A DNA stretch of 64,000 nt. Origin: a virus. Positions 15,036 through 23,010 of the stretch are shown here, one piece after another (the first letter of the stretch is position 1; every line of letters starts with the position of its first letter). Under the pieces are notes generated by a model. That model saw nothing but the letters and a program-made list of their open reading frames with translations. It was not told the origin of the DNA and ran no database searches. The stretch spans positions 1 to 64,000 of IMG/VR virus record IMGVR_UViG_3300036715_003254; one strand, written 5' to 3'. The position numbers and the translations under genes were made by a program.

Positions 15036-15233
15036 TTAAAATCCTTCCTCTACTTCTTTAATTTTAATATTTTGTATTTTTATTATTTTGTCCGGCTTTA
15101 TCGTCTCAAAAAGGTCAGTATTATTCCATTCCGCCAACGAATTGTTGATTTTGTTCACTACGCCTTGCTCTGTTTCTTCATCTACATAAAAGGTTTTTGT
15201 TACTAGACAAGTCATTACTACTCTTTTTCTCAT
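15036..15233 (-). CDS. Hypothetical protein, 65 aa
   Basis: It starts MRKRVVMTCLVTKTFYVDEE, one base from the upstream gene and two from the YqeY gene, so part of the smpB operon. No family recognised. Confidence 0.6.
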   Translation of the reverse strand: MRKRVVMTCLVTKTFYVDEETEQGVVNKINNSLAEWNNTDLFETIKPDKIIKIQNIKIKEVEEGF

Positions 15234-15517
15234 TAAAATCCTTTACAATAAGTTTCAGTTTTTATTTCACAGTTTCTACCATTAAATGGTACTATTATTT
15301 CTACACAGCCAAGTTCTAATAGTTTTTCAGCCAGAATTTTATTTTTTCTACCCGCAGCTCTATATTGAGCACCGTCATCAATATAATTATAGTAATAATC
15401 GATTTGGTTAGCAAGTTCAATAGCTTTAGCTATATTTTCTTCTGAAACGCCTTCTTCGAAAATAATTTTAGAAGTTTGGAAAGTTTTGATATCGTTTTCG
15501 ATAGTTTTCATTTTCAA
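15233..15517 (-). CDS. Hypothetical protein, 94 aa
   Basis: It starts MKMKTIENDIKTFQTSKI, soluble, alpha/beta. It is the first gene of the operon that runs through YqeY and smpB to the glycine-repeat genes, driven by the promoter at 15540-15573. No family recognised. Confidence 0.6.
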   Translation of the reverse strand: MKMKTIENDIKTFQTSKIIFEEGVSEENIAKAIELANQIDYYYNYIDDGAQYRAAGRKNKILAEKLLELGCVEIIVPFNGRNCEIKTETYCKGF

Positions 15518-15539
15518 GCCTTTTTACTTAATTTGAGAA

Positions 15540-15573
15540 ATTATAACTAAAAATTTCTTAAACTAATCTTAAA
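15540..15573 (-). promoter_or_regulatory. Early-type promoter with two upstream elements
   Basis: -10 TATAAT at 15540-15545; TTTAAG at 15557-15562 and 15568-15573. It heads the smpB operon. Confidence 0.7.
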
Positions 15574-16066
15574 TTTCAGCAAAATTAAAAATTAAGGTTA
15601 ATTTAAGAAATGGTGGACGATACGGCATCGAAGCCGTGTTATCCTGATATCTTCGTTAAGAAATAGTTAAAACAAAATCGCACTTGAAACGATTTTGAGT
15701 TCAAATAGGAGTTTTACAATGTTTTTAGAGAAAAGTGAAAAGAAAGGAAAAGAAAAAATTCAACTTCGTAGCAAAAGGAGTTGTTTCTTGTTAAGCTGCC
15801 AACTCCGCTGCAGGTTTAAAGTTTGTATTGTTTGCACTTATTTGTTTTCAAGTGTATTTCTTACCTACACAATAACAGGATCTTACCCTTAACCGCCCGT
15901 GTTTAAATGGAAGCTGGTTTCATTGTTTAAGCAATGTTCCCAGCTGAGACAACAACTATACGCACACCCTTAAAACTATGCGATCCTTTGCTGCCGAAGG
16001 ATTTCTCGAGACATTGAAGTAGAGGTGCACTTACTTCTGAATACTCAATGAGAAATTATTCGAATG

Positions 16067-16108
16067 ACTTTCTTCGATGGCTATTCTCGAATAGCCATCG
16101 AAGAAAGT
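16067..16108. repeat. 20-bp perfect inverted repeat
   Basis: Arms 16067-16086 and 16089-16108 with only two bases between. It is the most stable hairpin in the folded stretch. Confidence 0.85.
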
Positions 16109-16130
16109 TATTAAGTGCTTCATTAAACAA

Positions 16131-16305
16131 TCAACGGGTAGTTACTCCCGTGTATCCATCTAGCCTCTTCCTATCATTGAAAGAGGTTACTGATAACTAA
16201 ATGGACTTTTTATTAAGCACACAGTCAGCGGCGCTATTTGACGCCGCATATCCGTCTAGCCTCTTTCGACAAAAGAGGTTACTGGCAACTAGATGGACTT
16301 ATTTC
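16131..16305. repeat. Two tandem hairpin modules with conserved core
   Basis: Modules 16131-16208 and 16227-16305 share the order: GC-rich hairpin (CGGG/CCCG, or GCGGCG/CGCCGC), TATCC, TCTAG, the CCTCTT/AAGAGG stem, TTACTG and AACTA, ATGGACTT. The first hairpins differ in sequence but keep pairing, and the outer stem (CCATCTAG or CCGTCTAG with CTAAATGG or CTAGATGG) changes while mostly pairing. GTGCTT at 16114-16119 can pair with AAGCAC around the first module. Confidence 0.7.
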
Positions 16306-16347
16306 TAAAGCCTAGCACAAAGGTGTATTATTCGGCTTTAGATCGTT

Positions 16348-16551
16348 TTATTTTGTAGCGTTTGCTTCAGCTTTTTTAGCTTCAGCTGCTTTTTTTGCTT
16401 CAGCTTTTTTAGCTTTTCTTTCTTCAGCTTTTTTAGCTTTTTTTGATTCGACTTTTTCAGTTTTGTTTTCATCAGCTTTTTTAGCTTCAGCTGCAAAACC
16501 TACAGAAGCAAGACCAGCTATAACAAGAAGGCTTACAAGAACTTTTTTCAT
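16348..16551 (-). CDS. Secreted Lys/Ala/Glu-rich small protein
   Basis: This 67-residue protein has a clear signal peptide (MKKVLVSLLVIAGLASVGFA, cut before AEAKK), then a strongly basic, helix-favouring repeat of KKAEAKK type. It would be exported to the periplasm. An AAGGAG ribosome site and the promoter at 16603-16625 support expression. It resembles low-complexity periplasmic proteins of the host rather than a known phage family. Function unknown. Confidence 0.65.
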   Translation of the reverse strand: MKKVLVSLLVIAGLASVGFAAEAKKADENKTEKVESKKAKKAEERKAKKAEAKKAAEAKKAEANATK

Positions 16552-16602
16552 TTTTATCTCCTTTTATATAGAAAGCGATTATTTATCACTTTCTAAAGTC
16601 AA

Positions 16603-16625
16603 ATTATATTCTAAAAAAGTTTAAA
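16603..16625 (-). promoter_or_regulatory. Early-type promoter (TTTAAA-11-TATAAT)
   Basis: -10 TATAAT at 16603-16608; TTTAAA at 16620-16625. It leads the secreted basic protein and possibly the folded RNA beyond. Confidence 0.65.
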
Positions 16626-16677
16626 ATAAAAAGTTTTTTAGAAATTATTTTGAAGTCAACTTCTATTTCGGATGATA

Positions 16678-18033
16678 TCAAAAACTTTGACTTGTGAACG
16701 CTTCAAATAATTCATTGTCTTTCATTAGCGTGCTTTCGGCTGGAGAAGTTTCTTCTATTGTCCCAGCGGCGTCGAAGAATTGCATTCGTTTAAAGTTTAC
16801 GCCAATCAATATTTTAGATAGGTCGCCTGTATTCCTATTTTTTCTAATTGATAGAATTATCTGTCCATTCTTTCTCATTTCATCGTTAGATATCATAAGA
16901 GTAAGAGTGTCAGCTGTCATAACAAAACCGAGAGAATCTGAAACGGTGTCCTCGGTTGCATCTATATTGCCGTAAGAACTTCTATTCAACTGAACGGCTG
17001 TCACAACTGGTAAATTTTGTTTCTTAGCAAATCCGTGACACTCTTCGGCAACAGATTTCATAAGGCTATAAGTGTTACCGAATGTTCCTAAACTTCCTCT
17101 TGAAGACTTCATCAAGCCTATATAGTCTATAATAACTAAATCAGGTACAAAGTCCTTTTTGTTCTTAAGGTCAGTTATAAGACCATTAAGAGTCACAATA
17201 TCCATAGATCCAGCAGGATACTCTTTAATTACAAGTTTTCCTAGTTGTGGTCTAACTTCTTCAAATTTCGATTTCAAGACTGTTTTGTCTATTTTCGATA
17301 ACTCAAAAAGATCTATATTAAGAATATTAGCATCTATTCTTTTCGATATTTCTAGTTCTGACATTTCTAGTGTAATATACAGAACATTCTTTTTCTTTAA
17401 TAAGTTAGAAGCTGCTGTATGGACCAAAAGAGCAGATTTACCTCCGTGTGATGGTGAAGCAAAAATGTTTAAAGTCTTTGGTCGGAAGCCGCCTAGTTTC
17501 TTATCGAACTCTCCAATACCGGAAGTATATCCGAAATTCTTTTTATTATAGTACTCGATCCTTTCAGATATTTCAGAATTATAATCGTGTCCTATATCAG
17601 AATCAAAGTGTATCTTAAGGGCTTCTTCTATCATAACAGGTATTTGAGTAAGCTCACCCTGTTTTTGCATTATTTTAGCCGAAGAAAGAATAGCGTCTTG
17701 TAGTTCTTTTAGCTTGACAAACTTTTCAGTTTCTTCAACCATATACTGCAAATTATGTATAGGAGTTGAGTCAACGAATATTTCTTTGAAATGACTCAGA
17801 ATGCCTTTTTGAAAATCTCTAGACTCAGAGTATTTTGGATCATTTTTTATAAACAGACCTATTTCTTTTGGTCTAGGGTATTCTTCTGTCCTTTCAAAAT
17901 AAGACTTTATAGCCGAAAAAATTTCAGCGTTTTCGACTTTAGAAAAATGTGTTCGCTTTAAATGAGTGAATACCTTACTGAAATATTCCGGGGAATAAAG
18001 TAAGGAGTGTAGAATTTGTTCTTCCATGTACAT
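16678..18033 (-). CDS. 41: Replicative DNA helicase (T4 gp41 / DnaB family)
   Basis: This is the hexameric helicase that unwinds DNA at the fork. The N-terminal domain resembles DnaB-N (EEQILHSLLYSPEYF). The motor domain has Walker A (SPSHGGKSA, about residue 195), Walker B (DLVIIDYIGLM), VVTAVQLNRSS and SIRKNRNTG. At 451 residues it fits T4 gp41 (475). It is 25 bases downstream of the DHH phosphoesterase gene in the 20-kb replication cluster. Confidence 0.9.
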   Translation of the reverse strand: MYMEEQILHSLLYSPEYFSKVFTHLKRTHFSKVENAEIFSAIKSYFERTEEYPRPKEIGLFIKNDPKYSESRDFQKGILSHFKEIFVDSTPIHNLQYMVEETEKFVKLKELQDAILSSAKIMQKQGELTQIPVMIEEALKIHFDSDIGHDYNSEISERIEYYNKKNFGYTSGIGEFDKKLGGFRPKTLNIFASPSHGGKSALLVHTAASNLLKKKNVLYITLEMSELEISKRIDANILNIDLFELSKIDKTVLKSKFEEVRPQLGKLVIKEYPAGSMDIVTLNGLITDLKNKKDFVPDLVIIDYIGLMKSSRGSLGTFGNTYSLMKSVAEECHGFAKKQNLPVVTAVQLNRSSYGNIDATEDTVSDSLGFVMTADTLTLMISNDEMRKNGQIILSIRKNRNTGDLSKILIGVNFKRMQFFDAAGTIEETSPAESTLMKDNELFEAFTSQSF

Positions 18034-18058
18034 CCTTTATGGAATATTTTATAAAAAT

Positions 18059-19024
18059 CTATTTTAAATATTTGAAAAACTCTTGGACTATGGATACAAT
18101 GTCTTTCTTATAGCTCTCGTGATTTTTATCAAAAAGAATACCAAAAGCTTTTTCGTGACCATCTAATTCTTTAAAGGATTCTTTTCTTTTACAAATATCT
18201 TCTAGTATACTCTTAACATCAAACTCTTTAGTATTTAAACTATCAGATAATCTTACAGAGCCTCTTCCAAAAAGAGTCATATTAATGAATATATCATAGT
18301 CTTTTTCATATTCTTCTCTTATTAGATCTATAATATATTCATTTGTTGAAAATGCTGCTACACAGTTCTTTTCGAAAATTATACCTCCAGAATTCTTATA
18401 TTTCTCGAGAGTTCTTTTATTTTCTTCGATTTTATTTTTTATCATTTCTTCGTGTTCTTCAGAAAATAGTAAATAATCTGAAGCTATCATATCATCAATG
18501 AGTTTAACTATGTTTTGAAACCTATACTTTTCACAAGTTGTAAGTCTGAAAAGTTTAAATCCTTTTTCAAAGAAAATACTATCTCTATCGAAGATATCAT
18601 AAGCACTTATATGTTCTATAAATCTTTCAAGCTTTGAATTTTCTAGATTCCATTTTTTCTTACAAGCTAGGAAAGTAATTTTACTAGCTGACATTTTATT
18701 TGTATGTAAAATTATAAGGTTTTTAGTTTGATATTTCTTAATATTAAAATCATAATTATGATGGTCGAAAAAATAAAATTCTACATTAGGATATTTGTTA
18801 GATATTTCCTGTAGAGTAATTAAATATTTTTCGTTTTTAAACATTAAGTCAGTAATAAAAACCTTAGAATACTTTCCTGCTATTGAAGAAAGAATATTAA
18901 GTGTTGGTTCTATATGAATATATGAAATATTTCTAAGAGATACCTCTTCATCTGGAAATGTTTCTATTACACAAGTTTGACATCCTATACCATCAAGATC
19001 TGTATGACTTATATGTAAAATCAT
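18059..19024 (-). CDS. DHH-family phosphoesterase
   Basis: The metal-binding motifs of the DHH family are clear: ISHTDLDGIGCQ (residues 5-16), VFITDLMF and FYFFDHHNYD. Relatives include RecJ exonuclease and NrnA nanoRNase. The C-terminal DHHA1 part is weak, so it may degrade short RNAs, cyclic dinucleotides or DNA ends; the sequence does not decide. It overlaps the gp62-like gene by 4 bp and precedes the helicase. Confidence 0.8.
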   Translation of the reverse strand: MILHISHTDLDGIGCQTCVIETFPDEEVSLRNISYIHIEPTLNILSSIAGKYSKVFITDLMFKNEKYLITLQEISNKYPNVEFYFFDHHNYDFNIKKYQTKNLIILHTNKMSASKITFLACKKKWNLENSKLERFIEHISAYDIFDRDSIFFEKGFKLFRLTTCEKYRFQNIVKLIDDMIASDYLLFSEEHEEMIKNKIEENKRTLEKYKNSGGIIFEKNCVAAFSTNEYIIDLIREEYEKDYDIFINMTLFGRGSVRLSDSLNTKEFDVKSILEDICKRKESFKELDGHEKAFGILFDKNHESYKKDIVSIVQEFFKYLK

Positions 19025-19428
19025 TTCTTTCTATTCTTTCTTTTTTCTATTCTGTGATGCTCGAATTTTTTCATAATCCTTTCCTTTTCTTCATCACTCA
19101 TTAACTCTAAATATTCTAGTGCTGTTTTTTCTGAACAGTTAAAATAATCCATTATATTTTCTAACTCTTCTGTCTTAGATATTTTTTTAATTGATGGATA
19201 CTTTAAATACTGAATTTTCGGCATAGAATATCTAACAAGTTGATATTGATTTTCAATCGGCACTTCTGGGTAAACATTAATAAAGTTTACTATAAGAGCA
19301 CCAAAAGGATGGTTTGATAAAAATCTACAAAAGACAAAAGAAGAAATGTCTTTTATTTCTTCTTCTGTCGGATAGAAGTCTTTTTTAAATGCACTAGACA
19401 TTACATTCCACGAATTTCTTTTTTCCAT
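19021..19428 (-). CDS. 62: Clamp loader small subunit (T4 gp62-like)
   Basis: The 135 residues follow the gp62 pattern of T4-like phages: RFLSNHPFGALIVNFIN, a QYQLVRYSMPKIQYLKYPSI stretch, and the closing DYFNCSEKTALEYLELMSDE. gp62 joins four gp44 subunits to load the sliding clamp. Its partner gp44 is encoded far away at 37962-38927, unlike T4 where they are adjacent. An early-type promoter (TAAAAT) lies at 19436-19458. Confidence 0.65.
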   Translation of the reverse strand: MEKRNSWNVMSSAFKKDFYPTEEEIKDISSFVFCRFLSNHPFGALIVNFINVYPEVPIENQYQLVRYSMPKIQYLKYPSIKKISKTEELENIMDYFNCSEKTALEYLELMSDEEKERIMKKFEHHRIEKRKNRKK

Positions 19429-19435
19429 AACTTGT

Positions 19436-19458
19436 ATTTTATCCTATTTTAGTTTAAA
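19436..19458 (-). promoter_or_regulatory. Early-type promoter (TTTAAA-11-TAAAAT)
   Basis: -10 TAAAAT at 19436-19441; TTTAAA at 19453-19458, overlapping the end of the upstream gene. It drives gp62-like, DHH and helicase genes. Confidence 0.55.
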
Positions 19459-20003
19459 ATTGTAGACAAATCGAGCGGAGTATAGTTCGTATTTTCTACA
19501 GAAACGCAGATACCCTGAGTCGACTTAAAATGTGTGTTATGGACGTGTCCAAATATGTTTATTGGATTTTGTTTACCAGATTTCCATTCTTCCCATTCTT
19601 TTTTATACTGCTGGAAGGCTTCTTTATTATCGAACACTTCGTATTCATCAACAACAGGAATATGTGAGAAAAATACTCTTTCAGTTTTAATAAACTTTAT
19701 GAAAGCCTTAAAACCACATTCGTTTATATAAAATGAAGAGTCGAAATGGTCGTGATTTCCTTTTATAAGAATTATATTACCGTTAAGGCTTCGACAAAGT
19801 TCGCTTAAAGAATCCTTTCTGCCTTGTAACCCACAAGAAAGGTCGCCAAGATGGATTACCGTGTCTTCAGGAGAGACTACAGAATTCCAATTTTTAGCGA
19901 TAGTCTCGTTCATCTCATACTCATCAGAGAATGGACGAGAGTTGTATCTGATACAGTTAAAGTGAAAGAAGTGTGTATCAGATATAACAAATGTTTTTGG
20001 CAT
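19449..20003 (-). CDS. Calcineurin-like metallophosphoesterase
   Basis: All motifs of the two-metal phosphoesterase fold are present in 184 residues: ISDTHFFHF, HLGDLSCG, IKGNHDHF, FFSHIP and IFGHVHN. Small phage enzymes of this type act on nucleotides or RNA ends. The substrate is not evident. It lies between the membrane-protein gene and gp62. Confidence 0.85.
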   Translation of the reverse strand: MPKTFVISDTHFFHFNCIRYNSRPFSDEYEMNETIAKNWNSVVSPEDTVIHLGDLSCGLQGRKDSLSELCRSLNGNIILIKGNHDHFDSSFYINECGFKAFIKFIKTERVFFSHIPVVDEYEVFDNKEAFQQYKKEWEEWKSGKQNPINIFGHVHNTHFKSTQGICVSVENTNYTPLDLSTILN

Positions 20004-20006
20004 TAT

Positions 20007-20390
20007 TTAAGCTTTCGGTTGTAAAATAGTTTTTATCCATTCAAGCAATGTGATGACAGCGTGCGCAACAGCAGCAACAAGAGTTGTACCTGTCATACCT
20101 GTAATAGCAACATTTGACATTACATACCAAAGAAGAGCAATTTTCAAAATTCCAAAAACCATAATAAATGGAAGTAACACCGTTCCGCCTAAAGCACCGA
20201 GAACTGTTGACAAACCTTTATTATTCCCGACAGAAGAGCCTATTGCAGCTCCACTAAATACAAGAATCAAAAAAGCAATAAAGCTAACAATACTGAAGCC
20301 AACTAACGAGACCCAAAACATAGCTGTATAAGCAGAAACAAATCCGCTACCGAAAATATAGAAAATCACACCGATTAGATAAATAAACAT
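20007..20390 (-). CDS. Membrane protein with about four spans
   Basis: The 127 residues hold hydrophobic segments near 3-20, 24-48, 62-85 and 95-115, with glycine-rich turns (GAAIGSSVGNN, LGALGGTVLLP). The gene has its own promoter at 20412-20434. It could be a holin-like or envelope-modifying protein, but no family is recognised and the early-type promoter argues against a holin. Confidence 0.6.
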   Translation of the reverse strand: MFIYLIGVIFYIFGSGFVSAYTAMFWVSLVGFSIVSFIAFLILVFSGAAIGSSVGNNKGLSTVLGALGGTVLLPFIMVFGILKIALLWYVMSNVAITGMTGTTLVAAVAHAVITLLEWIKTILQPKA

Positions 20391-20411
20391 TTTGTTTCCT
20401 TTTTAATTTTT

Positions 20412-20434
20412 ATTATAGCGGATTTTATTTTAAA
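20412..20434 (-). promoter_or_regulatory. Early-type promoter (TTTAAA-11-TATAAT)
   Basis: -10 TATAAT at 20412-20417; TTTAAA at 20429-20434, just after the nrdB stop. Confidence 0.65.
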
Positions 20435-20442
20435 AAAAACTT

Positions 20443-21903
20443 TCACGAGAAAAGTTCTTTCATTTTTTCTTTAGCCTCGTCCCAACTTCCAGTCATAGTA
20501 CCAAAAGAATATTCTGAGACAGTACTTTCAAAGAAATTAGTGTAAGTAGTCAGACTCAACTGATTTTCCATCCAAGGAAGAGGATTTTCTTTGATACCGT
20601 AGTTCGGTTTGAGTCCGAATTGTTTTAATCTTTGATCAGCAATATATCTTACATAAAGTTTCATTTCATCTTTAGTAAGATTATTCAAGTCTCCTAGTTT
20701 GAATACATAATCAATATAATCTTCTTCTTTAGCTACAATCTGTCTGGCAGCTTCGTAAATATCTCTTTTAAAATCATCATTCCAGATTTGTCTATTCTCT
20801 TTTATTATAGTTTTGAATAACCAAGCGTTGCCGTCGATGTGACAGTTTCCAGTAACAGAAACTTTGCCATTACTTCTAATAACAAAAGCTTTTCCTGGAA
20901 CAGTTGGACAATAGAAATTTTTTTTATCTGTATTTTCAAGCTTTGTTTTTTCTATTTTACTACTACCGCCTTTTATAAATTCATCACCTTCCACAAATTC
21001 ATATTTTTCTGCTATTTCTTCTTGTGCTTTTCCATCTCTTTTAAATACCATTCTATGACCAGGAGTAACTATTTGTTCGACATCATCTGACTCAAATTTA
21101 TAATAGTAATCTGGACAAGATTTAGTAAAGTGTGTTGGTTCTACAAAAGAATATTCTTCTGTTTCCATATCGAATTGGAGTATTTTTTCTCCTGGCTGAA
21201 GATCTTCTATCTTTTTCCAAGAACCATCTTCTAATTGAACTTCCGTACCTTCTATTATACAATTTTCATCAAGGATACTCCACGACAAAACCTTGTTCAT
21301 ACCAGGAAATTTACCATCTCTAGAGAAAGAAGCTAGTATAGCAAACTGAGCAAATAAAGATATACCTTCTACTAAACCAGAATAAACAGCTATCATTCTA
21401 GCAACATCTTTTCTGAATTCTATATCAGCTTTTTCTATACCATATTCAGAAACATAGTAATGGAATTGTCTAACTCTTGCTTTATGTATATAATCATATT
21501 TTAGAGAAAGACTAGGAATATACTCGTATTCTTTATAGAACTCTTCTGGAAAGCCTAGAGTATCAAGAAGCAAACTATAAGCGTCTTGATGTAGAGATTC
21601 TCTGTTTCCGAAGCTTCTCAACATCATTTTAACTTCATTGGGTTTAAATGCTCTAATAAGAATATCATATCCCATACCTACTTCTGTGTCATTTTGAACA
21701 AAACCTTGAAATATACTTGTTATTATGTGCTTTTCTTCTATAGAAATAGTAGTCCAGTCTTTCATATCGCCTGAAAGGTCTATCTCTTCGGTAGTCCAGT
21801 GAAGGGCTACCTCGTGAGTTTTATATCTATCATAAGCGCTTGGATAATGAAATGGTTTATATGATTTTGAATCAGTATGAAATAAATTATATTTTTTTGA
21901 CAT
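20443..21903 (-). CDS. nrdB: Ribonucleotide reductase small subunit with in-frame mini-intein
   Basis: NrdB carries the metal/radical cofactor of class I ribonucleotide reductase. The host protein is residues 1-214 plus 354-486 (347 residues, normal length): FGNRESLHQDAYS and VEGISLFAQFAIL are metal-ligand helices. Between them, exactly within LDEN/CHIDGNAW, lies a 139-residue intein (215-353). Splicing would restore DENCHID, where E and H are expected iron ligands, so the enzyme cannot work unspliced. It follows nrdA by 15 bases. Confidence 0.9.
   Translation of the reverse strand: MSKKYNLFHTDSKSYKPFHYPSAYDRYKTHEVALHWTTEEIDLSGDMKDWTTISIEEKHIITSIFQGFVQNDTEVGMGYDILIRAFKPNEVKMMLRSFGNRESLHQDAYSLLLDTLGFPEEFYKEYEYIPSLSLKYDYIHKARVRQFHYYVSEYGIEKADIEFRKDVARMIAVYSGLVEGISLFAQFAILASFSRDGKFPGMNKVLSWSILDENCIIEGTEVQLEDGSWKKIEDLQPGEKILQFDMETEEYSFVEPTHFTKSCPDYYYKFESDDVEQIVTPGHRMVFKRDGKAQEEIAEKYEFVEGDEFIKGGSSKIEKTKLENTDKKNFYCPTVPGKAFVIRSNGKVSVTGNCHIDGNAWLFKTIIKENRQIWNDDFKRDIYEAARQIVAKEEDYIDYVFKLGDLNNLTKDEMKLYVRYIADQRLKQFGLKPNYGIKENPLPWMENQLSLTTYTNFFESTVSEYSFGTMTGSWDEAKEKMKELFS
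20845..21261 (-). other. NrdB mini-intein (139 aa, no endonuclease)
   Basis: It starts with Cys in CIIEGTEVQLEDGSW, has block B TPGHRMVF (T and H for splicing), and ends VSVTGN before Cys+1. There is no homing endonuclease domain. The usual penultimate His is Gly, a known but less common state. Confidence 0.9.
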
Positions 21904-21918
21904 TTTACACCATCCTTT

Positions 21919-22995
21919 TTATTGACAAGACAAACAAGTTTCATATTTGTCCATTTCTTGAATTATTTCTCTTTCGTAATTTGAGCTAGCTTTAGTAGCA
22001 GATTGACTTCTACAGTAGTAAAGACCTTTTAATCCAGCTTTCCAAGCTTGTAAATGTACATAAGCAAGATAACTTCTATCAACATCGTGATTAAAGAATA
22101 GATTTACGGATTGACCTTGGTCAATTTTTTCTTGTCTTACTTTAGCGTGAGAAATAATCCATCTTTGGTCTATTTCGTAAGCTGTTTTGAATACAAGTTT
22201 AGCGTCGTCACTCATCCACTCAAGACCTTGAACAGAACCTCTGTCTTTGATTATTCTTTTCCACTGTTTTTCAATCCACTTATCATCTTCGCCATTCTCT
22301 TCAGCATATTTCTTGATATACTTTTCAAGATTGACATTTCTTATTTCGTGTTTTCCTGTTTTATTTTCGTGAATATAAGCGTTAGCTATAATAGGATCTA
22401 TTCCAGGAGACACATTGTCACAAAGAATAGAAATACTTCCAGTAGGAGCAATAGCCATCTTACAGACGAATCTATCAGTTCCATCTCCATATTCGATAGA
22501 CATAGGACAAGCGCCTTTTTCTTTAGCTATTTCTTTTGACGCTCTATCAGTAGCATCTTTCAAGAAAGTACAAACCTTTCTTTGGAAACCTTCAGCAAGA
22601 GCTGACTCGAAAGGTATCATTTTAGATTGGAGATATGTGTGAAGACCCATTTGACCTAGACCAACAGATCTTTCATATAGAGCGGATTTAAGAGAGTTTT
22701 GGAAACCTCTCGGTTCACCGAATTTTCCAGATTTAGCTTTTCTTTCAAAATCGTCAATTACATTATCAAGAAGTCTCATAATATCTTCTATAAATTGGTA
22801 GTTGTCTTTCCACTCATCGTATTTTGCTAGGTTGACTGAAGCCAAACAACATACAGCAGTGTAATCTTCTGCTACTCTCAACATTATTTCATTGCAGTTT
22901 GAAACTAGTATTTCATTAGCGAAAAAATTGTGGTTATCCTCCACAGTTATATCATAAACAGGAATTTCTTCCTCTAAAAATTCTATTTTGAGCAT
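21919..22995 (-). CDS. nrdA: NrdA C-terminal half led by split-intein C-fragment
   Basis: Residues 1-33 are the C-part of a split intein (VYDITVEDNHNFFANEILVS, then N), followed by Cys34, the first residue of the NrdA C-half (CNEIMLRVAED). The rest is the catalytic barrel of the large subunit: the second active-site Cys (AVCCLASVNLAKY), SALYERSVGLGQMGLH, AIAPTGSIS, and a redox tail ending CLSCQ. Joined to the partner, the mature protein has about 585 residues, lacking the ATP-cone regulatory domain of longer NrdA. It has its own GGGAAG ribosome site, 15 bases after the partner's stop. Confidence 0.92.
   Translation of the reverse strand: MLKIEFLEEEIPVYDITVEDNHNFFANEILVSNCNEIMLRVAEDYTAVCCLASVNLAKYDEWKDNYQFIEDIMRLLDNVIDDFERKAKSGKFGEPRGFQNSLKSALYERSVGLGQMGLHTYLQSKMIPFESALAEGFQRKVCTFLKDATDRASKEIAKEKGACPMSIEYGDGTDRFVCKMAIAPTGSISILCDNVSPGIDPIIANAYIHENKTGKHEIRNVNLEKYIKKYAEENGEDDKWIEKQWKRIIKDRGSVQGLEWMSDDAKLVFKTAYEIDQRWIISHAKVRQEKIDQGQSVNLFFNHDVDRSYLAYVHLQAWKAGLKGLYYCRSQSATKASSNYEREIIQEMDKYETCLSCQ
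22897..22995 (-). other. Split intein C-fragment (33 aa)
   Basis: Blocks F and G (VYDITVEDNHNFFANEIL, VSN/C). It ends Ser-Asn rather than His-Asn. It begins with its own ATG, as in known naturally split inteins of phage origin. Confidence 0.9.
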
Positions 22996-23010
22996 ATATT
23001 TCTTCCCTTA

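Larger units (their letters stand above)
15600..16340. ncRNA. Candidate large structured RNA, about 700 nt
   Basis: There is no convincing gene but a dense series of hairpins: ACGGC/GCCGT near 15622-15637, AAAATCG/CGATTTT near 15675-15697, GGAGTTG/CAACTCC near 15777-15807, CATTG/CAATG inside AGCTGG/CCAGCT near 15910-15946, ATCCTT/AAGGAT near 15983-16002, a 20-bp perfect stem at 16067-16086/16089-16108, and two related modules at 16131-16208 and 16227-16305. AAAGCC/GGCTTT near 16307-16336 closes the right end and is followed by a T-rich run on the plus strand. The strand is undecided: this end favours plus, the nearest promoter (16603-16625) would read minus. A phage RNA of the ROOL or GOLLD kind, or an odd tmRNA, are candidates. 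Confidence 0.45.

Noticed and set aside
15612-15640. T-arm-like hairpin with CCACCA end, possible tRNA or tmRNA 3' end
   Set aside because: No 5' strand complementary to the would-be acceptor was found within the gap, the loop has six bases, and no tag frame was found. Noted only as a lead for the SmpB finding.
15719-15892. Short plus-strand frame with AGGAG and ATG
   Set aside because: The product shows no coding character after the first 15 residues and the DNA forms hairpins throughout.
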